Assembly (NCBI RefSeq): GCF_021538895.1
Contig: NZ_JADDRL010000024.1
Span: 1-64,000 of the forward strand
DNA from: Streptomyces olivochromogenes
GTDB taxonomy: Bacteria > Actinomycetota > Actinomycetes > Streptomycetales > Streptomycetaceae
DNA length: 64,000 nt
Direction: 5' to 3'
A program made the translations under genes and the position numbers. This document shows positions 51,929 to 62,313 of this stretch, piece by piece. Below the pieces are notes generated by a model. It was given only the letters and a program-made list of their open reading frames with translations, made no database searches and was not told where the DNA came from. Each line of letters opens with the position of its first letter. The stretch's first letter is position 1.

Positions 51929-51963
51929 TCAAGTATTGACTTCGAAACTTGAAGGCATAGTCT
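51929..51963 (+). promoter_or_regulatory. Probable glcP promoter with inverted repeat
   Basis: TTGACT (51936-51941) and TAGTCT (51958-51963) are 16 bases apart. An inverted repeat TCAAGT (51929-51934)/ACTTGA (51947-51952) straddles the -35 box, a likely operator. The region is clearly AT-richer than the neighbours. Confidence 0.55.
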
Positions 51964-52043
51964 CTGCAACGTTGCTTTTACCTTCAGGTTGAAGGGCTCA
52001 CCCCCACCCCGGCGACGTTGCCGGTGGCCCCAGGAGTTTCCAC

Positions 52044-53462
52044 GTGACCAGCACAGCGCAGGCACCCGCGTCAGGAGCCAGGTCGGCTCAGCCCGAGCAT
52101 CTCGGGCATGTCATCTTCATCGCGGCGGCGGCCGCGATGGGCGGCTTCCTCTTCGGCTACGACAGCTCCGTGATCAACGGCGCCGTCGAGGCCATCCGGG
52201 ACCGGTACGACATCGGCTCCGCCGCGCTGGCCCAGGTCATCGCCGTCGCCCTGATCGGCTGTGCCATCGGCGCCGCGACGGCCGGCCGGATAGCCGACCG
52301 CATCGGGCGCATCCGGGTCATGCAGATCGCCGCGGCGCTCTTCGTCGTCAGCGCCGTCGGCTCCGCGCTGCCCTTCTCCCTGTGGGACTTCGCCCTCTGG
52401 CGCGTCGTCGGCGGCTTCGCCATCGGCATGGCCTCCGTCATCGGCCCCGCCTACATCGCCGAGGTCGCCCCGCCCGCGTACCGCGGCCGCCTCGGCTCCT
52501 TCCAGCAGGCCGCGATCGTCGTCGGCATCGCCATCTCGCAGCTGGTCAACTGGGGTCTGCTCAACGCCGCCGACGGCGACCAGCGCGGCAAGCTGATGGG
52601 CCTGGAGGCCTGGCAGGTCATGCTCGGCGTCATGGTCGTCCCGGCCGCCCTGTACGGTCTGCTCTCCTTCGCGATCCCCGAGTCCCCCCGCTTCCTGCTC
52701 TCGGTCGGCAAGCGCGACCGGGCCAGGGAGATCCTCGCCGAGGTCGAGGGCACCGGCACCGACCTGGACGCCCGCGTCGCCGAGATCGAGCACGCCATGA
52801 AGAGCGAGCACACGTCCTCCTTCAAGGACCTGCTCGGCGGCGGCTTCTTCTTCAAGCCGATCGTCTGGGTCGGCATCGGCCTGTCGGTCTTCCAGCAGTT
52901 CGTCGGCATCAACGTCGCGTTCTACTACTCCTCGACGCTGTGGCAGTCGGTCGGCGTCGACCCGGCGGACTCGTTCTTCTACTCCTTCACGACGTCGATC
53001 ATCAACATCGTCGGCACCGTGATCGCGATGATCTTCGTGGACCGCGTCGGCCGCCGCCCGCTGGCGATCATCGGCTCGGTCGGCATGGCCGTCGGCCTCG
53101 CCCTGGAGGCCTGGGCCTTCTCCTACGACCTGGTCGACGGCAGGCTGCCCAGCGCCCAGGGCTGGACCGCCCTGGTAGCGGCCCATGTCTTCGTCCTCTT
53201 CTTCGCCCTGTCCTGGGGTGTGGTCGTCTGGGTCATGCTCGGCGAGATGTTCCCGAACCGGATCCGCGCCGCCGCCCTGGGTGTGGCCGCCGCCGCGCAG
53301 TGGATCGCCAACTGGGCCATCACCGCGAGCTTCCCGTCGCTGGCCGACTGGAACCTCTCCGCGACGTACGTGATCTACACGGTCTTCGCCGCGCTCTCCA
53401 TCCCGTTCGTCCTGAAGTTCGTCAAGGAGACGAAGGGCAAGTCGCTGGAGGAGATGGGCTGA
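52044..53462 (+). CDS. glcP: MFS sugar porter, probable glucose permease
   Basis: A 472-residue transporter from GTG 52044. Twelve membrane segments and the sugar-porter signatures are seen: GYDSSVINGAV (~37), GRIADRIGRIR (~83), RVVGGFAIGMAS (~120), PESPRFLL (~213), QQFVGINVAFYYS (~290), DRVGRRPLAIIG (~333). S. coelicolor has the major glucose permease GlcP at this position. It imports glucose by proton symport. No partner genes follow; a strong terminator ends the unit. Confidence 0.88.
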   Translation: MTSTAQAPASGARSAQPEHLGHVIFIAAAAAMGGFLFGYDSSVINGAVEAIRDRYDIGSAALAQVIAVALIGCAIGAATAGRIADRIGRIRVMQIAAALFVVSAVGSALPFSLWDFALWRVVGGFAIGMASVIGPAYIAEVAPPAYRGRLGSFQQAAIVVGIAISQLVNWGLLNAADGDQRGKLMGLEAWQVMLGVMVVPAALYGLLSFAIPESPRFLLSVGKRDRAREILAEVEGTGTDLDARVAEIEHAMKSEHTSSFKDLLGGGFFFKPIVWVGIGLSVFQQFVGINVAFYYSSTLWQSVGVDPADSFFYSFTTSIINIVGTVIAMIFVDRVGRRPLAIIGSVGMAVGLALEAWAFSYDLVDGRLPSAQGWTALVAAHVFVLFFALSWGVVVWVMLGEMFPNRIRAAALGVAAAAQWIANWAITASFPSLADWNLSATYVIYTVFAALSIPFVLKFVKETKGKSLEEMG

Positions 53463-53525
53463 CGACCCGCCCCCTCGGTACTCGGGGGGAAGGGCCAAGT
53501 CCCCGCTGCCCCTCTCCTCGTACCT

Positions 53526-53566
53526 CCGCCGCCCCCGCCCGGCCACTGCCCGGGCGGGGGCGGCGG
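53526..53566. terminator. Strong terminator between glcP and the LLM oxidoreductase
   Basis: A perfect 17-bp GC stem (53526-53542 with 53550-53566) with a 7-base loop between two convergent genes; it can act on both strands. Confidence 0.85.
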
Positions 53567-53599
53567 TGTCAGGTCCGGGCACACCGGACGGCCCGCGGG

Positions 53600-54571
53600 T
53601 CAGCCGCCCAGCGCCGGGAGCACCCGCTCCGCGAACAGCCTGAGGCTCCGCCAGCCCTCGGCCACCGGCATCCCGCCCGCCAGCGGATGCAGGACGAGGT
53701 TGTCCAGCCCCTGGGCCACGCATTCCTGCGGCGTCAGGATCCGGTACACGCCCTCCGCGCGCAGCTCGTTCACCGTGGTGGCCGCCGAACGCACCGCCGA
53801 GTGGATGTCCTCGGACTGCCAGGAGGCGTACGTCCGCGCCTCGTGCAGGAAGTGCCCTCCGTACTCGGCCCACGCCCGGTCCGGGTCCTCGGCGATGTGC
53901 AGGAGCGGGGTCTCGGCGGCGGGCATCATCGTCCAGCCCTCCGTGCCGTACTCGACGAGCCGCTCCTTGTAGTACGTCTTCAGCTCGGGAAGGCGCGCGC
54001 TGGGGAAGAACGGCAGGCCGAGCCGGGCGGCCCGGCGGGCGGCGGCCTTCGAGGAGCCGCCGACCAGGAGGAGGGGGTGCGGATCGGTGAACGGGCGCGG
54101 GGTGACCCGTACCGTACGGCCCCGGTACTCGAACTCCTCGCCGGTCCAGGCCTTGAGCAGGGTCTCCAGCAGCTCGTCCTGCAGCCGGCCGCGCCGCCTC
54201 CACTCCACGTCGAACAGGGCGTACTCCTCGGGCCGGTACCCGATCCCGGCGACGGTGATCAGTCGGCCGCCGCTCAGCAGGTCCAGTACGGCGATGTCCT
54301 CGGCCAGCCGCAGTGGGTCGTGCAGGGGGCCGATGACCGCGGAGACGGTGACCGTGATCCGCCGGGTCGCCCCGAACACCGCGCCCGCGAAGGCGAAGGG
54401 GGAGGGCAGCCAGTTGTTCGGGACTCCGTGGTGCTCCTCGGTCTGCACGGTGCTGATGCCGTGCTCGTCGGCGTAGGCAGCCATGTCCACGGCGGCCCGG
54501 TAGCGGGCGGCGAGGGAGGCGGGCTCGGCGCCGGGCTCGACGAGGTTGAAACGGACGACCGTCACGGGCAT
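53600..54571 (-). CDS. LLM-class (luciferase-like) flavin-dependent oxidoreductase
   Basis: A 323-residue TIM-barrel protein from ATG 54571 (MPVTVVRFNLVEPG); a longer start at 54589 adds 6 residues. Features include YADEHGISTVQTEEHHGVPN (~36), LDLLSGGRLITVAGIGYRPEEY (~100) and PLLLVGGSSKAAARRAARLG (~160), usual for FMN- or F420-dependent luciferase-like enzymes. F420 use is possible (cofC is in the window) but cannot be decided from sequence alone. Substrate unknown. Confidence 0.87.
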   Translation of the reverse strand: MPVTVVRFNLVEPGAEPASLAARYRAAVDMAAYADEHGISTVQTEEHHGVPNNWLPSPFAFAGAVFGATRRITVTVSAVIGPLHDPLRLAEDIAVLDLLSGGRLITVAGIGYRPEEYALFDVEWRRRGRLQDELLETLLKAWTGEEFEYRGRTVRVTPRPFTDPHPLLLVGGSSKAAARRAARLGLPFFPSARLPELKTYYKERLVEYGTEGWTMMPAAETPLLHIAEDPDRAWAEYGGHFLHEARTYASWQSEDIHSAVRSAATTVNELRAEGVYRILTPQECVAQGLDNLVLHPLAGGMPVAEGWRSLRLFAERVLPALGG

Positions 54572-54668
54572 GGCTGGTCCCCCTGTCACCGGGTCGGTGG
54601 GGTTCGGTGCGGAGGACGTTAGCTGACGGTACGTCAGATGGCCATGGGTGTGGCGGGGCCGGTCGCGC

Positions 54669-56150
54669 TCAGGCCGTGACCCGGCCGCAGTCCTCGGTCG
54701 GCTCCGACTGCGCGGTCGTCGCCGCCGGCTTCGGCAGGAGCGCGTACAGCAGGCCCGCGGCGAGGACCGTCGCCACCCAGCCGAGGCCGTACTGGCCCAC
54801 CGGGTTGTTCGCGGCGAGCGGGCCGCGGAACCAGTCGGACCTGGTGAACAGCAGTCCCGTGCCGAGGCCGACCGCCCAGGCCGTGACGGCGGCGGGGCAG
54901 AAGCCGCCCCGGTACCAGTAGGCGCTGCTGCGGGTGGTGTCGAGCAGGGCCCGCGCGTCGTACGCGGTGCGGCGCAGCATGTCCGCGCCGAAGACGCCGA
55001 CCCAGGCCGAGAAGGCCACCGCGAGCAGCGACAGGAAGGCGATGAAGGAGCCCATGAAGCTCCTCGCCACCAGCATCAGGACGCCGCCGAGGACCAGCGA
55101 GATCACCGCGTTGACGGAGACCGCCCAGGGGCGCGGGATCCGGAGGCCGAGGGTCTGCGCGGTGAAGCCGGCCGAGTACATCGACATCGCGTTGATCAGC
55201 AGCATGCCGGCCAGGGCCGTGAGGAGGTAGGGGACGGCGAGCCACAGCGGGAGGATCTCGCCGAGGAAGGAGACAGGATCGGCCGTCGAGGCGAGGTCCG
55301 GGGTGGCCCTGGCCATCACCGTGCCCATGAGGATCATCGGGAGTACGACGACGACCGCGCCGCCGACGGTGTTGCGCACGATCGCCGTCGAGGACGCCCG
55401 GTGCGGCAGGTAGCGCGTGAAGTCCGGCGAGGTCGGCGCCCAGCTGATGCCCCCGGCGGCGATCAGTCCGATCCCGGTGACCATCGCGGCCGTGGGCCCG
55501 GCGGGCTCGCGGAAGACCCCGCCCCAGTCCGTGCTCGCGACCAGGTGGCCGAGGACCAGCACGGAGAAGGCGCCGAACAGCCAGGTCGCCCATCTGTTGC
55601 AGCGCCGCACCGCGTGGATGCCCATGCCCGAGATCGCGAACGTGGCGATCACGAAGAGCAACAGGGTGGCGATGATCAGGGGAGTGTTGCTCCTGATGCC
55701 GAAGAGGATGTGCAGGACGGTCAGCAGCGCGTACGCGCCGATCACCGCGTTGATCGTCTCCCAGCCCCAGCGCGCGATCCAGATCAGTGAGCCGGGGAGC
55801 AGATTGCCGCGCTGGCCGAAGACCGCGCGGGACAGGGCCATGCCGGGCGCGCCGCCGCGCTTCCCGGCGATTCCCGTCAGGCCGACCAGACCGAACGAGA
55901 CGACCGGCGCCGCGACGCCGACCACCAGGGCCTGCCAGAAGTTCAGCCCGTACGACACTCCCAGGCTCGCGCCCATGGTCAGCAGCAGGACGGTGATGTT
56001 GGCGGCGATCCAGGTGGAGAGGAGTCCGCGGGTCCGCGCGGTGCGCTCGGCGCGGGGGACGGGTTCCAGCCCCCGCGTTTCGAGGCCGTGGCACTCCAGG
56101 GTCTCTTCGAGCTGTTCCAGGGCGCCATCGCGCGGGCCGGTGGTGCTCAT
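54669..56150 (-). CDS. NCS1-family purine/cytosine permease
   Basis: A 493-residue, 12-segment transporter from ATG 56150 (MSTTGPRDGALEQLEETLEC). NCS1 features: LLSTWIAANITVLLLTMGAS (~42), FGQRGNLLPGSLIWIARWGW (~105) and GGISWAPTSPDFTRYLP (~230). It likely imports a nucleobase or related ring such as cytosine by cation symport. No catabolic gene is adjacent. Confidence 0.86.
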   Translation of the reverse strand: MSTTGPRDGALEQLEETLECHGLETRGLEPVPRAERTARTRGLLSTWIAANITVLLLTMGASLGVSYGLNFWQALVVGVAAPVVSFGLVGLTGIAGKRGGAPGMALSRAVFGQRGNLLPGSLIWIARWGWETINAVIGAYALLTVLHILFGIRSNTPLIIATLLLFVIATFAISGMGIHAVRRCNRWATWLFGAFSVLVLGHLVASTDWGGVFREPAGPTAAMVTGIGLIAAGGISWAPTSPDFTRYLPHRASSTAIVRNTVGGAVVVVLPMILMGTVMARATPDLASTADPVSFLGEILPLWLAVPYLLTALAGMLLINAMSMYSAGFTAQTLGLRIPRPWAVSVNAVISLVLGGVLMLVARSFMGSFIAFLSLLAVAFSAWVGVFGADMLRRTAYDARALLDTTRSSAYWYRGGFCPAAVTAWAVGLGTGLLFTRSDWFRGPLAANNPVGQYGLGWVATVLAAGLLYALLPKPAATTAQSEPTEDCGRVTA

Positions 56151-56259
56151 GGCGCACCATCGTACGTTAATCCGACAAAGCAGCCATAACGGACCTTGAC
56201 GCTTGGAGGAACCCACAAACTGGGTTGCGCCGGGACCCATAGCTGATACTGGACGCGTT

Positions 56260-57471
56260 ATGGAAACCGTCATCCTTGCTGTAGTCATCGCCGTGGTCGT
56301 GCTCGGCGCGCTCGGCGGGCTCATCGTCGGCAGCCGACGGAAGAAGTCGCTGCCCCCGCCGCCGCCCGCCGCGCCCGACATCACCGCCCCACCGGCCGAG
56401 CCGCACGTCGGCGACGAGGCCGAGACGCCCCGCGACGAACCGCGCCGGACGATCGAGGAGGTGGACCTCCCCGGGGGCTCCGCCCCGGTCGCCGTCGAGG
56501 AGCCGCCCGCCGTCGAAGAGCTGCCGGTACCCGAGATCGAGGTCCCGGAGCCCACCGCAGGCCGGCTGGTCCGCCTGCGCGCCCGCCTGTCCCGCTCGCA
56601 GAACGCCCTCGGCAAGGGCCTGCTCACCCTGCTGTCCCGCGAGCACCTCGACGAGGAGACCTGGGAGGAGGTCGAGGACACCCTGCTGACCGCCGACGTC
56701 GGCGTGCAGCCCACCCAGGAGCTCGTCGAGCGGCTGCGCGAGCGCGTGAAGGTGCTCGGCACCCGCACGCCCGCGGAGCTGCGCGGGCTCCTGCGCGAGG
56801 AGCTGCTCACCCTCGTCGGCACCGACTTCGACCGCACGGTCAAGACCGAGCCCGAGGACCGCAAGCCGGGCATCGTGATGGTCGTCGGCGTCAACGGCAC
56901 CGGCAAGACCACCACCACCGGCAAGCTCGCGCGCGTGCTCGTGGCCGACGGCCGTACCGTCGTCCTCGGCGCCGCCGACACCTTCCGTGCCGCCGCCGCC
57001 GACCAGCTGCAGACCTGGGGCGAGCGCGTCGGCGCCTACACCGTGCGCGGCCCCGAGGCCGGCGACCCCGCCTCCGTCGCGTTCGACGCGGTGAAGGAGG
57101 GCAAGGAGATGGGCGTCGACGTGGTGCTCATCGACACCGCCGGGCGGCTGCACACCAAGACCGGCCTCATGGACGAGCTCGGCAAGGTCAAGCGCGTCGT
57201 CGAGAAGCACGCGCCGCTGGACGAGGTGCTCCTCGTGCTCGACGCCACCACCGGGCAGAACGGCCTCGTCCAGGCCCGCGTCTTCGCCGAGGTCGTCGAC
57301 ATCACCGGCATCGTGCTGACCAAGCTGGACGGCACCGCCAAGGGCGGCATCGTCGTCGCGGTCCAGCGCGAGCTGGGCGTGCCGGTGAAGCTGGTCGGTC
57401 TCGGCGAGGGCGCCGACGACCTCGCGCCGTTCGAGCCGGAGGCGTTCGTCGACGCCCTCATCGGAGAGTGA
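56260..57471 (+). CDS. ftsY: Signal recognition particle receptor FtsY
   Basis: A 403-residue SRP-GTPase from ATG 56260, which lies ~10 bases after a GATACT box, so the mRNA may be leaderless. An N-terminal membrane segment (ETVILAVVIAVVVLGALGG) anchors it; an acidic Pro/Glu linker (~30-105) follows; then the NG domain with GVNGTGKTTTTGKLA (~211), ADTFRAAAADQL, DTAGRLHTK (~293) and TKLDGTAKGG (~355). It docks SRP-ribosome complexes at SecYEG. Anchoring by a real membrane helix is usual in actinobacteria. Confidence 0.96.
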   Translation: METVILAVVIAVVVLGALGGLIVGSRRKKSLPPPPPAAPDITAPPAEPHVGDEAETPRDEPRRTIEEVDLPGGSAPVAVEEPPAVEELPVPEIEVPEPTAGRLVRLRARLSRSQNALGKGLLTLLSREHLDEETWEEVEDTLLTADVGVQPTQELVERLRERVKVLGTRTPAELRGLLREELLTLVGTDFDRTVKTEPEDRKPGIVMVVGVNGTGKTTTTGKLARVLVADGRTVVLGAADTFRAAAADQLQTWGERVGAYTVRGPEAGDPASVAFDAVKEGKEMGVDVVLIDTAGRLHTKTGLMDELGKVKRVVEKHAPLDEVLLVLDATTGQNGLVQARVFAEVVDITGIVLTKLDGTAKGGIVVAVQRELGVPVKLVGLGEGADDLAPFEPEAFVDALIGE

Positions 57472-57525
57472 TCACTCCCCGGAAACGGAAAGAGATCTTC
57501 TCCCGCAATCAGGAGAAACGATGAG

Positions 57526-57559
57526 GCGCCCGCCCCACGACACCGTGGGGGACGGGCGC
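57526..57559. terminator. Terminator after ftsY
   Basis: Stem GCGCCCG/CGGGCGC (57526-57532 with 57553-57559) extended by CCCCAC/GTGGGG inside; 55 bases past the ftsY stop and between convergent genes. Confidence 0.78.
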
Positions 57560-57635
57560 TTCGCCTTGTAGGGGTGTTCGCTTTCGGAGTCCGGTTGCGG
57601 CGTTCGGCCACGACGGCACGGTCGCGGCCGCAGGG

Positions 57636-58292
57636 TCACGCCCTCGACCGGTGTGCCACGTACGCCAGCGTCCCCAGGAGCAGCCGGGCCGCCGGGGGCC
57701 TCGACACCGAGTCCAGCGCCGGCGGCCGCAGCCAGCGCACCGGGCCGAGGCCGCCCCGGTCGGACGGCGGCGCCGTGATGTGGGCGCCGGGGCCGAGGCC
57801 GCGCAGGTCGAGGGAGGACGGGTCGTCCCAGCCCATGCGGTAGAGCAGCGCGGGAAGTGCCGCGGCGGCGCCGGGGGCGACCAGGAAGTGGGCGCGGTGG
57901 TCCGGGGTCGCGATCACCGGACCGAGGGGGAGGCCCATGCGTTCGAGACGGACCAGCGCGCGACGCCCGGCGGGTTCGGCGACCTCGATGACGTCGAACG
58001 CGCGCCCGACGGGCAGCATCACCGCGGCGCCGGGGAACTCGCCCCAGGCCTTGGTGACGTCGTCGAGCGTGGCCCCGGCGGAGACCTGGGGCGCGAACAC
58101 CAGCGGATGCGCGCCCGGTGCGCGGCAATCCGCCCGGCCGCAGGAACAGGCGCCCGCCGCGGCCCGGGCGCCCGGTACCACGTCCCAGCCCCACAGTCCG
58201 GTGAACTCGGCAACGGCCGTGCACTCCGACGAACGCCCGCGCCGCCGCGTGCCGGAGCGGATCTCCCGAATGCCGCCGATCGTGAAGCCCAT
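57636..58292 (-). CDS. Bifunctional DNA primase/polymerase (prim-pol)-like protein
   Basis: A 218-residue protein (MGFTIGGIREIRSGTRRRGR). It resembles the N-terminal domain of prim-pol proteins: GWDVVPGARAA near 35, a Cys-rich CSCGRADCRAPGAHPL (~49-64), AWGEFPGAAVMLPVGRAFDV (~83) and IATPDHRAHFLVAPG (~126). The metal-binding acidic pair of active primases is not clear (DVIEV is the best candidate), so it may be a non-catalytic paralogue common in Streptomyces. Convergent with ftsY. Confidence 0.75.
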   Translation of the reverse strand: MGFTIGGIREIRSGTRRRGRSSECTAVAEFTGLWGWDVVPGARAAAGACSCGRADCRAPGAHPLVFAPQVSAGATLDDVTKAWGEFPGAAVMLPVGRAFDVIEVAEPAGRRALVRLERMGLPLGPVIATPDHRAHFLVAPGAAAALPALLYRMGWDDPSSLDLRGLGPGAHITAPPSDRGGLGPVRWLRPPALDSVSRPPAARLLLGTLAYVAHRSRA

Positions 58293-58745
58293 GCCCCCTC
58301 CAACGGGTTCAGCGCGCCGGTGGTTACGCCATGGAACGGAACGGAAGCAGAAAGTGACTCAACGTCGCGGCGGACCCGCCCCGAGGGGTCGGGTGGCGCC
58401 CTGAAGTGCCCGTGGTGGTGCGCCCGGCGGTGTGCGCCCCTGAGTGCACCGCTCCACCTACTCCTGGCCGTCCTATGTCAAGTGAATCGCGCCTGGGCGA
58501 CCGTGAGTTCATTCGAAGGGGTGGCGAATGGTGGCGTTTCCGGGATCGCCATGGCTGGGCGCGTGATCGTAGGATTACTTTGAGTGCACGAGTCCTGGGG
58601 GCACATGCACTCGTGGGTATGCCGGAGGCAACTCGGCATCCCGTTCGAAGGGTGAGAAGTACCGGACGGGCGGCCGTATTTACCGGCATTCTGATAGGGC
58701 TTGGCGCAGTCGGCGACAAGTGGTCTCAGGGATGGGGGCGTTCCA
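58293..58745. promoter_or_regulatory. Region upstream of nsdA
   Basis: About 450 bases with no convincing gene; an open frame at 58406-58765 lacks G/C third-position bias. GC is lower from 58480 to 58740. It should contain the promoters of the prim-pol-like gene and of nsdA. Confidence 0.45.
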
Positions 58746-60224
58746 GTGGGCGGCAACGGCGGTAGCGGGATGAACGCTGACAAGCGCCCCAATGAGCTGC
58801 TCGGCTCGTGGTTCGTGCGCAGCGGCTGGTCCAAGGGCGAGCTGGCCCGGCAAGTGAACCGCCGGGCACGCCAGTTGGGCGCCAACCACATCTCCACGGA
58901 CACCTCGCGGGTGCGCCGCTGGCTCGACGGGGAGAACCCGCGCGAGCCGATCCCCCGGATCCTGTCCGAGCTGTTCTCCGAGCGGTTCGGCTGCGTGGTC
59001 TCGGTCGAGGACCTCGGTCTGCGGGCCGCCCGCCAGTCACCCTCCGTGTCCGGCGTCGACCTGCCCTGGACGGGCCCGCAGACGGTGGCTCTGCTCAGCG
59101 AGTTCTCGCGCAGCGACCTCATGCTGGCGCGGCGCGGCTTCCTCGGGACCTCGCTGGCCCTGTCCGCGGGCCCGTCCCTCATCGAGCCGATGCAGCGCTG
59201 GCTCGTCCCCTCGCCGGGCGGCCCGATCGCGCCGCCCGAACCCGAGCCGTACGAGTCGCGCCGCCCCGGCCGCCTCTCCAAGCCCGAGCTGGACCTGCTG
59301 GAGTCCACCACGGTGATGTTCCGTCAGTGGGACGCCCAGTGCGGCGGCGGGCTGCGCCGCAAGGCGGTCGTCGGCCAGCTGCACGAGGTCACCGACCTGC
59401 TCCAGGAGCCCCAGCCGGAAGCCACCACCAGGAAGTTGTTCAAGGTCGCCGCCGAACTCGCCGAACTGGCCGGCTGGATGAGCTACGACATCGGGCTCCA
59501 GCCCACCGCGCAGAAGTACTTCGTCCTCGCCCTGCACGCCGCCAAGGAGGCCGGCGACAAGCCGCTCGGATCGTACGTCCTGTCCAGCATGAGCCGCCAG
59601 ATGATCCACCTGGGCCGGCCCGAGGACGCCCTGGAGCTGATCCACCTCGCGCAGTACGGCAGCCGGGACTGCGCGAGCCCGCGCACCCAGGCGATGCTGT
59701 ATGCGATGGAGGCCCGCGCCTACGCCAACATGGGCCAGCCCGGCAAGTGCAAGCGGGCGGTCCGGATGGCCGAGGACACCTTCTCCGAGGCCGACGAGTG
59801 GGACGAGCCGGACCCCGACTGGATCCGCTTCTTCTCCGAGGCCGAGCTGTACGGCGAGAACTCCCACTCGTTCCGCGACCTCGCCTATGTCGCCGGCCGC
59901 AGCCCCACCTACGCCTCCCTGGCCGAGCCCCTGATGCAGCGGGCCGTGGAGCTGTTCGCCAAGGACTCCGAGCACCAGCGGTCGTACGCACTGAACCTGA
60001 TCGGCATGGCCACGGTGCACCTGCTGCGCCGCGAACCCGAGCAGAGCACGGTGCTGGCCGCGCAGGCCATGCGGGTCGCCAAGAAGGTCCGCTCCGAGCG
60101 GGTGAACACCCGTATCCGAAAGACCGTCGACTCGGCCGTGCGCGACTTCGGCGACCTGACCGAGGTGGTCGACCTCACCGACCAGCTCGCCGTGGACCTT
60201 CCCGAGACCGCCGAGGCGGTCTGA
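58746..60224 (+). CDS. nsdA: Negative regulator of sporulation and antibiotic production NsdA
   Basis: A 492-residue protein; GTG 58746 is chosen (MGGNGGSGMNADKRPNELLG). The N-terminal ~80 residues are helix-turn-helix-like (WSKGELARQVNRRARQLGAN, RVRRWLDGENPREPIPRIL). A Leu/Ala-rich helical region from ~200 carries TPR-like repeats (GRPEDALELIHLAQYG, MLYAMEARAYANMGQPG). Sequence and position before amtB match S. coelicolor NsdA, whose loss raises antibiotic output and sporulation. Molecular partner unknown. Confidence 0.92.
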   Translation: MGGNGGSGMNADKRPNELLGSWFVRSGWSKGELARQVNRRARQLGANHISTDTSRVRRWLDGENPREPIPRILSELFSERFGCVVSVEDLGLRAARQSPSVSGVDLPWTGPQTVALLSEFSRSDLMLARRGFLGTSLALSAGPSLIEPMQRWLVPSPGGPIAPPEPEPYESRRPGRLSKPELDLLESTTVMFRQWDAQCGGGLRRKAVVGQLHEVTDLLQEPQPEATTRKLFKVAAELAELAGWMSYDIGLQPTAQKYFVLALHAAKEAGDKPLGSYVLSSMSRQMIHLGRPEDALELIHLAQYGSRDCASPRTQAMLYAMEARAYANMGQPGKCKRAVRMAEDTFSEADEWDEPDPDWIRFFSEAELYGENSHSFRDLAYVAGRSPTYASLAEPLMQRAVELFAKDSEHQRSYALNLIGMATVHLLRREPEQSTVLAAQAMRVAKKVRSERVNTRIRKTVDSAVRDFGDLTEVVDLTDQLAVDLPETAEAV

Positions 60225-60394
60225 CCACCGCCCGACCCCCGAGCCCCGGCCGCGGCCGGCCCTCCCGAACTGCCCGACTCGGCTCCCCCCATGCCAGGTC
60301 ATCGGAAGGCCGACCGCGGCCGGTTTCTTTCCTCCGCAAAAGGTTGCGCCACGATAACGATGCCCGGGACGGACATCCCGCAATTCATCGAGGC

Positions 60395-60430
60395 GTAACA
60401 CGCAGGGCGCCTTCGTCACTCCGGCGAAAC
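60395..60430 (+). promoter_or_regulatory. GlnR binding site upstream of amtB
   Basis: GTAAC (60395-60399), a weak second half GGCGC, then GTCAC-n6-GAAAC (60415-60430). The last two half-sites fit the Streptomyces GlnR box (GTnAC-n6-GAAAC) exactly. It lies 129 bases before amtB, as expected for a nitrogen-limitation operon. Confidence 0.75.
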
Positions 60431-60545
60431 AACGAGGGGCTTCGACCGAAACCGCGCTGCGCCAATCTCATGGCGCATAACCGGCCCACCCCTCACTTGA
60501 CCGGACCGCTCTCAGGCTTCGCCCGCACGGGGCCGTACCAATTGA

Positions 60546-62237
<1,692 letters not shown>

Positions 62238-62313
62238 GCCGACCCGCTCGGAGCGGATCCGCCACCACGGACGGCGGGCCCGCTCACCACGGAAGAAGGA
62301 CAGGAGTCGCTGG

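Noticed and set aside
58406..58765. 119-codon open frame upstream of nsdA
   Set aside because: Third positions are not G/C-biased over most of its length and it overlaps the nsdA start; treated as non-coding.
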